A stretch of 64,000 nucleotides of DNA from Chryseobacterium suipulveris. GTDB taxonomy: Bacteria > Bacteroidota > Bacteroidia > Flavobacteriales > Weeksellaceae. Below, piece after piece: positions 55,317-63,534 of the stretch. The translations under genes were made by a program, and so were the position numbers. Location: positions 1,637,501-1,701,500 of the forward strand of contig NZ_CP094532.1 of NCBI RefSeq assembly GCF_022811685.1, in the 5' to 3' direction. The notes beneath the pieces are model-generated. The model was given only the letters and a program-made list of their open reading frames with translations, did no database searches and was not told the DNA's origin. Numbering within the stretch: position 1 is the stretch's first letter; each line of letters starts with the position of its first letter.

Positions 55317-56207
55317 ATGCATAATAATGGAAAAGTCCCCTTTGGGGATTTAGGGGCTTATATCGAAAAAAACTACAGGAATAAAAGTTTATTCACCACA
55401 ATACGGCACTATTTAAGTTACCAAAGAAACGCAGAAACCGCCCAACTAAAAGACATCTTACAGTATATTGAATACTTACGGAAACAGGACCTGAATCCTA
55501 AAACCGTCAGAAACCATCTCTTTGCAGTCAAAATCTACTATAACTATCTACAGGAAACAGGGCGGAGAAAAACCCACCCCTGCAAAAAATTACAACTCAA
55601 AGACCAACTCAACACGAGTGTAGCCACAGAAAAACTATACACATCGGAAGAATTGGAACAGTTTTACCAAAACTATAAAAGCAGAGAAAAAGAATTGCAG
55701 ACCAGAAACAAGGTAATCATCAGTTTGCTTGTCTACCAAGCCTTACAGGTTACGGAAATCACGAAATTACAACTGCAGGATATTGATTTAGAGAAAGGAG
55801 AAATTATCATCAACAAAGAGAAACTAAACTCTAAAAAATCTTGGGGAAACAGCAGGATATTACCGTTGAAAGCCAACCAGATCCTACTTTTTTACCAGTA
55901 CTTAAAATGGAGGGAAACATTGTTGGAAAATTTAAACAAAGAATCTGAAACCTTTATACTGACAAAACAGGGAAATACTTTAAACCCCCATTTAATCAGC
56001 AATTTAATCAATGAAGAAAAAGGGCAAAGATTTTTACCGTTGAAAATAAGGCAGTCCGTCATTGCAAATTTGTTGAAGGAAAAGAACGATTTACGTTTGG
56101 TCCAGGTCTTTACGGGACACAAGAAAAGTTCCACCACGGAAAGATACCGACTCACGGAATTGGAGGAACTCCAAAATGCGGTAAATAATTTTCACCCGAT
56201 ACAATAG
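55317..56207 (+). CDS. Tyrosine recombinase-like protein 2 with altered catalytic residues, copy 2
   Basis: 296 aa, identical to 46807-47697, with Gln in place of the box I arginine. Confidence 0.82.
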   Translation: MHNNGKVPFGDLGAYIEKNYRNKSLFTTIRHYLSYQRNAETAQLKDILQYIEYLRKQDLNPKTVRNHLFAVKIYYNYLQETGRRKTHPCKKLQLKDQLNTSVATEKLYTSEELEQFYQNYKSREKELQTRNKVIISLLVYQALQVTEITKLQLQDIDLEKGEIIINKEKLNSKKSWGNSRILPLKANQILLFYQYLKWRETLLENLNKESETFILTKQGNTLNPHLISNLINEEKGQRFLPLKIRQSVIANLLKEKNDLRLVQVFTGHKKSSTTERYRLTELEELQNAVNNFHPIQ

Positions 56208-57052
56208 TCCACCGCTTGCATTTTGAATTAAATATCCCGCCCTCCGAATAAAAAAGCCATTTTCGCCGACACCTTTTCCAACGCTTCCCGACGCATTACC
56301 GCCACAGCAAGTTACATAATCAAAATTATGGTCAAACTGCCCACGCAAACCGTTGTTCTCCACTCCGCAGGCTCCGCTCCGCACAAACCAGCCGCATCTT
56401 CGCCCATAATTTGGGATTATGTAAAATGCCTTCCTTTGCTCCGTTTTTGAAAAAAACTCCGCTTCCAACGCTTTTAGCCAAACACTTTCCCGAAACCTTT
56501 TCCAGCCCGAGAAAAAGACTTTTTTGCCAACGCTTCCCACCCTTTTTATAGGAAAAATGCTCCCACGCTCTGAAAGTTCTTCGGTAGAAAATTTGGAAAT
56601 AGAAACACGGAAATATTAAAATGTGGATAAATCCCCAGCGAAATCCACCGATATTTTACCCACATTTTAATATTTACAACAGCGACAACAGCGGAAATTT
56701 TTACAACTAAATTTTTTCTTTTATCTGAAAAATTAAAGCGGAGGGAAAACCACCTTTGCAGAAGAAAAAAGGCGGTTGGAAAAAGCATTTTGTATAATGT
56801 TCCGACGGCTTTCTGCAGTGGCGACCGTTACGCAAAGAATTTTCGGAGCCATTGCATAAAACCGAATTATACGAAGTGGTTTGTTTGCGGTGGGATTTTC
56901 TTCTGCAAAGGTGGTTTTTGCGTTGGACTTTCAGGGACTGAATTTATTTTTTTCAATTGAAAGAAAAATGAGTAAATTTGAGGAAAAGAAAAGGAGTTCT
57001 TTGCTGAAAAAGAAAGCCCTCGCGCGAGGAAAAAGTTGTGCAGGAGTATGTT
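56208..57052. other. Non-coding right end of the element with three inverted repeats (copy 2)
   Basis: Same as 47698-48542 at +8510: arms at 56312-56331/56404-56424, 56612-56626/56660-56674 and the perfect 23-bp pair 56746-56768/56896-56918. The small ORF starting at 56968 runs to 57078 here. Confidence 0.65.
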
Positions 57053-58075
57053 CTGAACAACCCGCTGATGTACAATGATCCGAGTGGGGAACTATTTTGG
57101 TTTGCGGCTTTGGTGCCGATAATTGGTAAATTTTTCGCAGCAGTTGTAGCTGGAGCTATAGGGGGAGCTATTATAGGAAGTGCATTATATTTGGGACAGG
57201 CGTTCATCACTGGTAATTTTTCCTGGGGCGGTTTTGCGAAATCTTTTTTTGTAGGAACTTTGACTGGCGCAATATCAGGCGGATTGGGACAGGTCTTTAG
57301 CGCTGCAGGGTTCTGGGCGACAGTTGGCAATGGTGCTTTGGCTGGAGCGGGAAGCGGAGGTATCACTTCTTTAATTAACGGCACAAATTTCTTCGAGGGA
57401 TTAATAAAAGGTGCGGTAATTGGTGGAATTGTTGGAGGAGTAAGTTGGGGTATCAGAAATATGACTAATAATAAAGTGACTTCAGACCATGGGATAGAAG
57501 TTGATTCTCAATCACAAAATAATCCGTCCCAATCTGCAGATGCAAATGATGCTAAAGAAACATTCAACAAAAATTGGAAAAAAGCATATGAAAGTACTGA
57601 AAATGTTAAAAAAACATACTTAATGAAAAAGGGAAGTATTCCAAGCGGGTATAAAGTAGACCCGCAGACTGGAGCCTTCATTAAAGATGGTAATAGTTAT
57701 AATGGAGTAGCACGAACAACGTATGCAAGTGGAGAAACAGGAGCTAAAGCTCTATACACAAAAATATACCTTGCAGACTCTGCTTATTCTTCAGTTGGTC
57801 AGTTGAATTATACAATGGGGCATGAATTAGGACATGCCGTAATAAATAACAATTTTGGATTCAATAACGAATATAATAAAATTATTTCTGAAATAAGCTT
57901 ATTAGACACTCAAGCTCATAGAGCAATTCAGTTTACTGGACAAAAATTTCTAAATTTGAATAGTTGGCAAAGTTTAGGAATAACCGGTGCTTATAATAAT
58001 AGTTTTTTAGGAGGTATATATCCAGAAAATAATTTGATAAGATTATTGAAACCACTAATTATAAAAATAAGATGA
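57038..58075 (+). CDS. Orphan Rhs tip B with HELGH metallopeptidase-like motif (probably the displaced former tip)
   Basis: 345 codons from GTG 57038. From 57053 it reads LNNPLMYNDPSGELFWFAAL and a Gly-rich segment close to that of tips A and C. A unique domain follows with HELGH near residue 262 (MGHELGHAVINN). It has no ATG or signal peptide and begins exactly at the element's right junction. If the element pair were excised at CTGAA, the resident rhs core (to 40032) would fuse in frame to this tip and give a complete Rhs protein. I therefore read it as the original C-terminus of the gene at 34363. Confidence 0.78.
   Translation: MQEYVLNNPLMYNDPSGELFWFAALVPIIGKFFAAVVAGAIGGAIIGSALYLGQAFITGNFSWGGFAKSFFVGTLTGAISGGLGQVFSAAGFWATVGNGALAGAGSGGITSLINGTNFFEGLIKGAVIGGIVGGVSWGIRNMTNNKVTSDHGIEVDSQSQNNPSQSADANDAKETFNKNWKKAYESTENVKKTYLMKKGSIPSGYKVDPQTGAFIKDGNSYNGVARTTYASGETGAKALYTKIYLADSAYSSVGQLNYTMGHELGHAVINNNFGFNNEYNKIISEISLLDTQAHRAIQFTGQKFLNLNSWQSLGITGAYNNSFLGGIYPENNLIRLLKPLIIKIR
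57046..57063 (+). other. Right attachment junction (attR) joining the element to orphan tip B
   Basis: The sequence is GTATGTT-CTGAA-CAACCC. The left arm is the element right end. The right arm CAACCC is the alternative rhs codon choice (AAC AAC CCG) also found in the intact core fragment at 59045. This is the reciprocal of the 40026 junction. Confidence 0.75.
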
Positions 58076-58593
58076 AAATATTTATCTGCCTTTACATATT
58101 ATTACTAACAAGTTGTATTAATAATAATCAAATTTTTGTAAGAGAAATTGCAAATAATAAAGATACTAACATTATGGTGTTTGAGATAGAAAATAACTCT
58201 AAATGTAATTTTTATCTTTTCAATCCTGAATTATATTTGATTAACAATAAAAATCAAACGATACGAACAGAAGTTATTGCACCCACTTTAAAAAAAAACC
58301 ATCAAATAGATAGTTTGATATGTAAAATTTACGATTATGAATTTTGTGAGAAAGATAGTATTTTTACAAAAGCACTATTATTACCTGCGAATCAAAAAAA
58401 TATATTGAAATTTAAATATTTTTTAAATAAAAGAGATAAAATTAATAATTATACAATAATTTTCCCCTACAATGAAAACTTAAAAGATAGTAAAAATCGA
58501 ATAAAAATCAGAAAACTTAAAAATAAACTATCTTTATTAAATATATTTCCCTCTTATGAACTTTTTATTGATAAAATCAACAAAGATTTTTAG
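58072..58593 (+). CDS. Putative immunity lipoprotein to tip B
   Basis: 173 aa. The start ATG overlaps the TGA of tip B by 4 bp (ATGA), a usual toxin-immunity coupling. The N-terminus KIFICLYILLLTSC has a lipobox-like LLTSC. The body is Asn/Lys/Ile-rich and unlike the tip A immunity protein. As with tip A, the lipoprotein nature suggests an envelope site of action for the HExGH tip. No named immunity family is recognised. Confidence 0.65.
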   Translation: MKIFICLYILLLTSCINNNQIFVREIANNKDTNIMVFEIENNSKCNFYLFNPELYLINNKNQTIRTEVIAPTLKKNHQIDSLICKIYDYEFCEKDSIFTKALLLPANQKNILKFKYFLNKRDKINNYTIIFPYNENLKDSKNRIKIRKLKNKLSLLNIFPSYELFIDKINKDF

Positions 58594-58694
58594 TTAATTT
58601 TTAGAAAAGAAATTTAAAAAGAAAAATTAAATTAGTGGAATATTCCAAAACGCTAATTTACTTACATAAAGAATTAATAAACGGAAATTAATAA

Positions 58695-60089
58695 AAGAGC
58701 AGCGGTTCATTCAAATTTTTGCACAAGGACTACCTTGGAAGTATCTTGGCCATAACGGATGAGCAAGGCAATAAACTGGAGCAACACCATTTCGATGCGT
58801 TAGGCAACCTCACGCACCTGAAGATCGGCAATGGCGCAATCATTACGGACAAGGAGCAGATCAGAACTTATTTATCTGACGGCAACCTTATTGTAGATCG
58901 TGGTTACACTTCTCACGAGCATTTTGTGGAGGTCGGGTTGATCCACATGAACGGAAGGTTGTACGATCCTCTTCTGAAAAGGTTCCTAAATGCCGACGAG
59001 AACATACAGGATCCGCACAACACGCAGAACTACAACAAGTACGGGTACGTGCTGAACAACCCGCTGATGTATAATGACCCGAGCGGGGAGATATTTTGGT
59101 TTGCCGCACTCGTCCCGATCATGGGCAAGTTTTTTGCCGCTGTTGTGGCGGGGGCAATCGGGGGTGCCATCATAGGAAGTGCGATGTACTTAGGACAGGC
59201 GGCCATAACGGGTAATTTTTCCTGGGGAGGTTTTGCGAAGTCGTTTTTCATGGGTGCTTTAACGGGGGCCGTCTCCGCCGGTTTTGGACAGGTCTTCAGT
59301 GCTGCGGGGTTCTGGGCAAGCGTAGGGAATGGTGCTCTAGCGGGAGCGGGAAGCGGCGGGGTTGTCTCGCTTATCAACGGGACAAATTTCTTCGAAGGAG
59401 TTTTAACAGGTGCTGTGATTGGTGGAGTTATAGGGGGAGTATCATATTCCATTAGACATTTAGTGTATAATAAATCTTATAAATATAAAGGAGTGAGTAG
59501 TGATGATTTGAAAGAGCTCGCAGATAGTAACTACGATTCAGGAGTAAGTGAACATGAATTGGAATGCAATATTTCTGAGACGAAAAATGAGCTTTTTTCT
59601 TCAACTAAAGAAAGTTTTGGAGTTGAAAAGTATGGTTTAGGCAAGTCTGCTGCGAATGGTTATTTAGATATGGGTGAAAATGGGACTAAAAAATTTCTAG
59701 CATATACCGCAGAAAGGAATTATTGGACTGGGAAATCAAATGTTTTGATTTCAAATAGAGGGGCAGGAGACAAATATTTATTAAAATATCTAATGCTTCA
59801 TGAGACTGGACATGCTTGGGAAAATGCAAATTTTATTGGAACATTAAATATCAATTACGCTGGAAAAACAATGTTTGATGTGCGCTTGGACACCACATCT
59901 CATTTAGCATTGTCTTCTTTGGAACATGATATTGCAAATAAAAATCTAATGAACTTTAGACCAAGCAATTATTTTATTAGCCAATATAATATTCAGCAAA
60001 CTATATTCAATTTAAATAGTTCTGAATTAAATAGTTTCAACAGTCTTCATAAGTTATTCACACCTATTTTTAATAGAATTATTAAATGA
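58695..60089 (+). pseudogene. Orphan rhs core fragment fused to tip C (HETGH)
   Basis: The open frame starts after a TAA at 58692; rhs homology begins at 58698 (SSGSFKFLHKDYLGS), and the first possible start is TTG 58719. It keeps about 120 residues of core (HFDALGNLTHLKIGNGAI, HFVEVGLIHMNGRLYDPLLK), the motif NNPLMYNDPSGE and a Gly-rich segment. It ends in a unique tip with HETGH near residue 361 (LMLHETGHAWENANF). It lacks a signal peptide and promoter, so it is silent unless recombined. The 350 bp of homologous core would support homologous exchange with the full rhs gene. The attB-like site at 59045 lies inside. Confidence 0.75.
59045..59062 (+). other. Undisturbed attB-like site in the orphan core
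   Basis: GTACGTG-CTGAA-CAACCC (CTGAA 59052-59056) combines the left arm of attL with the right arm of attR. This is exactly what an empty target would look like. Confidence 0.7.
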
Positions 60090-60090
60090 T

Positions 60091-60582
60091 ATGCAAAAAA
60101 TGAAATTTTTATTGATATTACTATTTTCAATGAATTATTCACAAAATTTAGAATTTACAATAGATTCTAAAATATATTTTGAAAAGGAACTTATTGAAAA
60201 CATTCTGTATAATAGTAAGACTGGGGTTTATCAAGAGGCTAATTTTGATAGATATACTTTTATAGATACATTAAACTTAAAAAAAGAAGTTTTTACCGCT
60301 AATATTTATTTAAACCCAAAACAACGAAAAAAAATTGATAGTTTATTTTATAAGAGTAGCTTATGTAAAAATAGAGCTATTCTAAATTCTATGGGGCAAA
60401 CATCTTATTCGGATACTAATATTAATTTCTATTACAAAAATAAAAGAATTAATAACAATGCAGAAAAAATGAATGCTTTTGAATTAGAAAAATTTAGAAT
60501 AATACTAAATGAAATTCTAAATTGTGTAAGAAACAGTGATGAGTACAAAAAAGTTTTTTTTTGGAAATATGAAAAAAAATAA
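60091..60582 (+). CDS. Putative exported immunity protein to tip C
   Basis: 163 aa, 1 nt after tip C. An N-terminal signal peptide (KFLLILLFSMNYSQ) without a lipobox Cys suggests a soluble periplasmic protein. The rest is charged and helical (KEVFTANIYLNPKQRKKIDSL read in part) and not recognised. It is consistent with a third envelope-acting HExGH tip. Confidence 0.6.
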   Translation: MQKMKFLLILLFSMNYSQNLEFTIDSKIYFEKELIENILYNSKTGVYQEANFDRYTFIDTLNLKKEVFTANIYLNPKQRKKIDSLFYKSSLCKNRAILNSMGQTSYSDTNINFYYKNKRINNNAEKMNAFELEKFRIILNEILNCVRNSDEYKKVFFWKYEKK

Positions 60583-61584
60583 CAGATATTTATAAACGAT
60601 ACCGTATGGTATTCGCACAACACCCAGAATTACAACAAGTATGGTTATGTGCTGAACAATCCGATGATTTATTCGGATCCGAGTGGCGAGTTCATTTGGT
60701 TCGTTGTTGGAGCGGTAATTGGAGCTTATGTTACGGGGGCAAAAGCTAACGGTTCATTTAATCCCTTAAAGTGGGACTGGAAAGCAACGGGCGGACAGAT
60801 TTTGTTAGGAGCTGCCTTTGGAGCAATCAGTGGCGGAGTGGGCGCCATTGCAGGTGGCTCAGCTGCAGCTTTTGCCGCATCCTCATTAGGTATACAGGGC
60901 GGTATCTTAGGTGGTGCGATTGCGGGCTTGGCGGGTGGTGCAGTAGGCGGTGCCATAGGTGGATTAGGAAATTCAATGGTATTTGGAGAAAGTATTGGTC
61001 GGGGAATAGTGAGAGGGATGGTTGCGGGCGCGATTGGAGGTGCAGTAATTGGTGGAGTTTTGGGTGGTATTCAAACAGGATTGCAAAATCCTAAACTACC
61101 TGCAGGTGAAAAATTAAATATGATGACTGGCAACAAGGTTGCCGAAGGCAGAAGTGTTTGGGCTTTAAATAATACACCGAAACACATTGAGAATCCCACA
61201 ACGACAATTGGGCAAGTGCCTAAGGTTGGGAAATTAGATGTTGGGGAAATGACAGGTGAATTTGAGAGAACTGTTGGATACAAAATAAATCCACAGACTG
61301 AACAATTTGAACCGATTTCAAGTTTCGAAAATCAAAATCCATTTATAGTAACACAAGATGGCGTGGTACTTCCAAGAAATGCATTTATACCGGAAAACTA
61401 CATTGAAAATCCATTTAGAAACAATAGTTATGGAATTTTTAAGGATGGAAAATTTATTGAAAAAATTAGGATTGATCAAGGTACACTTCCTGGCTTTAAA
61501 GGACCAAATTCTAGTCATTTCCATATTGATGGCTCGAAAAAGCATATCTTCGATCCTACAAAATGGCCATTTTATAAAAAATAA
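60583..61584 (+). pseudogene. Orphan Rhs tip D with short core remnant
   Basis: The frame is open from the stop of the previous gene. Rhs homology starts at about 60616 (HNTQNYNKYGYVLNN); the first usable start is GTG 60649. It has NNPMIYSDPSGE and a long Gly/Ala-rich hydrophobic segment (about residues 20-150, several candidate membrane helices). A pre-toxin stretch (GRSVWALNNTPKHIENP, VGEMTGEFERTVGYKI) is shared with tip F. The unique tip ends SSHFHIDGSKKHIFDPTKWP. The His-rich end suggests a nuclease-like active site, but I cannot assign a family. It has no signal peptide, so it is silent in this position. Confidence 0.7.
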
Positions 61585-61587
61585 GCA

Positions 61588-61950
61588 ATGAACATACAAG
61601 ATCTAGATTGGCATGATAGCCAATTATTAAGTGTTTTTATTAATAGGAAAAATCCTGGATTAATAGATGATATTGTATTTGAAATTAATTTCACTGAAGA
61701 TGATACAAAGCAAATAGTTTTTAAAAACGTTTATTGGTCATCATTTGAGATGAATTTTGGTGTGATTGGAGAGGACTCTATTTTATATTTTAAGAAAAGT
61801 TACGACGATCCTAATATTTTGAGAATTAAAGAAAAATGGAAGGGATTGATAAATGACGTTGATTTGATTTCATATACTATACAGCTTAATTCAACCGCAA
61901 GTTGTATAAGAGTTATTTCTAAATCTGTTGAGATAAAAGATATATTATAG
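61588..61950 (+). CDS. Putative cytosolic immunity protein to tip D
   Basis: 120 aa, 3 nt after tip D, no signal peptide. It starts MNIQDLDWHDSQLLSVFINR, a pattern (DxxWHDSxLLxVxI) I associate with small immunity proteins of the Imm50-like type, but the assignment is uncertain. A cytosolic immunity protein implies that tip D acts in the cytoplasm, unlike tips A-C. Confidence 0.62.
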   Translation: MNIQDLDWHDSQLLSVFINRKNPGLIDDIVFEINFTEDDTKQIVFKNVYWSSFEMNFGVIGEDSILYFKKSYDDPNILRIKEKWKGLINDVDLISYTIQLNSTASCIRVISKSVEIKDIL

Positions 61951-62017
61951 TATGATTAGCAGAATCTATTATTTGTCGAAGCGCTTGTTGAGTTAAAAAG
62001 TGTGACTGAGAAAGTGA

Positions 62018-62092
62018 ATTGATTGGAATACGGCAACTTCCATTCAAGTTTTTATGAAAGAGGGATGGGTAAGAACTGCTTTCCCTTTTTAA
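62018..62092 (+). pseudogene. Remnant of a toxin tip (tip E)
   Basis: 24 codons (IDWNTATSIQVFMKEGWVRT then AFPF and stop) precede the immunity-like gene at 62104 and read like the last residues of a toxin tip. The frame is closed by TGA at 62015. Only the C-terminal end of the tip is left. Confidence 0.4.
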
Positions 62093-62103
62093 ATTATTTT
62101 ATC

Positions 62104-62349
62104 ATGGTAAAAATTTCAGATTTTATAAAAGAAGAAATCAATCATTTTACAGCCAATTTAATAATTGAAAAAGTTGATTTGGGCAAGAAATCGGGAAAAT
62201 GTCAAGAGGAAATTATTTTCAATAGATATTCTTTAGAGATTTATTTTCTTAAGAATATTGTACTTATTTATGACGATATTTTTAATGAGGAAGAAGAGTT
62301 AAGTTTAGACTTAGAAAAGTTCATTAAGATCATTGAATGTTATAAATAG
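62104..62349 (+). CDS. Orphan putative immunity protein (E)
   Basis: 81 aa from ATG 62104 (MVKISDFIKEEINHFTANLI); a longer frame from 62023 only adds translated remnant of tip E. Small, acidic, no signal peptide, ending in EEELSLDLEKFIKIIECYK. It sits after the truncated tip E and before tip F, so it is an immunity gene kept after its toxin was lost. Family unknown. Confidence 0.55.
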   Translation: MVKISDFIKEEINHFTANLIIEKVDLGKKSGKCQEEIIFNRYSLEIYFLKNIVLIYDDIFNEEEELSLDLEKFIKIIECYK

Positions 62350-62421
62350 AATCCATTTTGATAAGGTCGTCTTTTCCTAATAGAAGCATTAAGCATTGTG
62401 TAGATAGTTTGTTTTTCCTCT

Positions 62422-62928
62422 GTTGCGCAAGGCAGAAGTGTTTGGGCTTTAAATAACACACCGAAACACATTGAGAATCCCACAACGACAATTGGGCAAG
62501 TGCCTAAGGTTGGGAAATTAGATGTTGGGGAAATGACAGGTGAATTTGAGAGAACTGTTGGATACAAAATAAATCCACAGACTGAACAACTTGAGCCGAT
62601 TAGTTCCTTTGATTCTGGAGCTAAATCTTCATTAAATGGTTTTAGGTTAAATCAACATTATTCACAGTTAGAAAAATATGGAACAGCAGGCTATAAGGAT
62701 TTACAAAACGGTAGAATAAGATATTATGGTGAATCCACAGTTAATAAATTTAATGATAATTATTTTAGAATGGTAAGAGAATGGGATCCTTCAACTAACT
62801 TAAAAAGAACTTGGTTTGAAACTCTAAATTCACAAAAACAAATAATACAAGTAAGACCTGAATTTGGGAATGGAGTTAAAATACATTACCGATTTGATAA
62901 TAACGGAAATTATATTGGAAAATGGTAG
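62422..62928 (+). pseudogene. Orphan Rhs tip F, candidate RNase-like toxin
   Basis: Homology to tip D starts at about 62428 (GRSVWALNNTPKHIENP through GYKINPQTEQ), that is inside the pre-toxin region and not at the core. The first usable start is GTG 62500. The unique end has GRIRYYGESTV, MVREWDPSTNLKRTWFETL, QVRPEF and HYRFDNNGNYIGKW. This arrangement resembles tips seen in Rhs/WapA-type polymorphic toxins that I believe are RNases, but I cannot name the family. It overlaps its immunity gene by 7 bp. Confidence 0.65.
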
Positions 62929-63194
62929 TAAAAATTGAAGATGTTAAAAATGTCTACAGAAATATTATTTCTGGTTTAATTACATTGGAAGAAGCTGACA
63001 GATGGGCATGGAAATTAATCACAGAAAATGATAAAAATAATTTGTTTTATGATGATTTAAATGATGAAAAAATCATATGGAAAATGGTCATTTATCTCTA
63101 TGGTATTGATATACCCGATCTTCAAACTAATATTCCACAAAGGACTAAAGAAGATATCCTGTTTTTTTTAAAATCAAATAATATTATCATTTAA
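62922..63194 (+). CDS. Putative cytosolic immunity protein to tip F
   Basis: 90 aa, overlapping the end of tip F by 7 bp. It is helical and acidic (SGLITLEEADRWAWKLITEN) with no signal peptide. No family is recognised, but the pattern of a small acidic protein directly after a toxin tip fits. A cytosolic location agrees with a nuclease partner. Confidence 0.62.
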   Translation: MVVKIEDVKNVYRNIISGLITLEEADRWAWKLITENDKNNLFYDDLNDEKIIWKMVIYLYGIDIPDLQTNIPQRTKEDILFFLKSNNIII

Positions 63195-63245
63195 CAGGTT
63201 AACATTCTCGCTGCTTCTTGGGGTAAATCATTTCAGTATGGATAA

Positions 63246-63347
63246 GATGAAATTAATCTCACATTAAAGCCAAGATCGTATATTGACCGCTTTGGATCAG
63301 AAGGTGGAAAATTCGTATCACCAGCTGCAAAGTCTCCCGACTTTTGA
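63246..63347 (+). pseudogene. Remnant of a TNT-like (NAD glycohydrolase) toxin tip (tip G)
   Basis: 33 codons after an in-frame TAA at 63243 read DEINLTLKPRSYIDRFGSEG then GKFVSPAAKSPTF. The YIDRFGSEGGKFVSPA segment matches the conserved start of the TNT (tuberculosis necrotizing toxin) fold, usually written DRYGxxxGxFxSP. A stop follows where the rest of the domain should be. It is the last toxin trace in the array. Confidence 0.5.
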
Positions 63348-63386
63348 GCCAACAAAAAAATCTCTATCTTTGAGCAAAGCAATGCC

Positions 63387-63440
63387 ATGAAAGAGGGATA
63401 CATTATCAGAGATCAAGAAAAACCGCACTTCATTATGTAA
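63387..63440 (+). pseudogene. 5' remnant of a REP-associated tyrosine (Y1) transposase
   Basis: 17 codons from ATG 63387 (MKEGYIIRDQEKPHFIM, then TAA) match the N-terminus I know from Bacteroidetes IS200-like/REP-associated transposases (IRDQxxPHFxT). Nothing of the catalytic HUH part remains downstream. Confidence 0.45.
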
Positions 63441-63534
63441 GTCTCCCTATTCGTTGGACAGGTTTATATCCTTTGTTTTTGTGAAAGAAAATATAAAATA
63501 TTTCATTGTGGTGTAAAACCAAAAAAAGAAGTCC

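Larger units (their letters stand above)
48543..57052 (+). mobile_element. Rhs-tip-carrying integrative element, copy 2 (8510 bp)
   Basis: Exact second copy in direct tandem: all genes and the non-coding blocks recur at a constant offset of 8510 bp with identical translations, including the IS insertion. The duplication is therefore recent and later than the IS insertion. The right end joins tip B at 57053. Either two units integrated at the same site, unequal exchange occurred, or the assembly collapsed or expanded an amplified circle. Confidence 0.75.
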
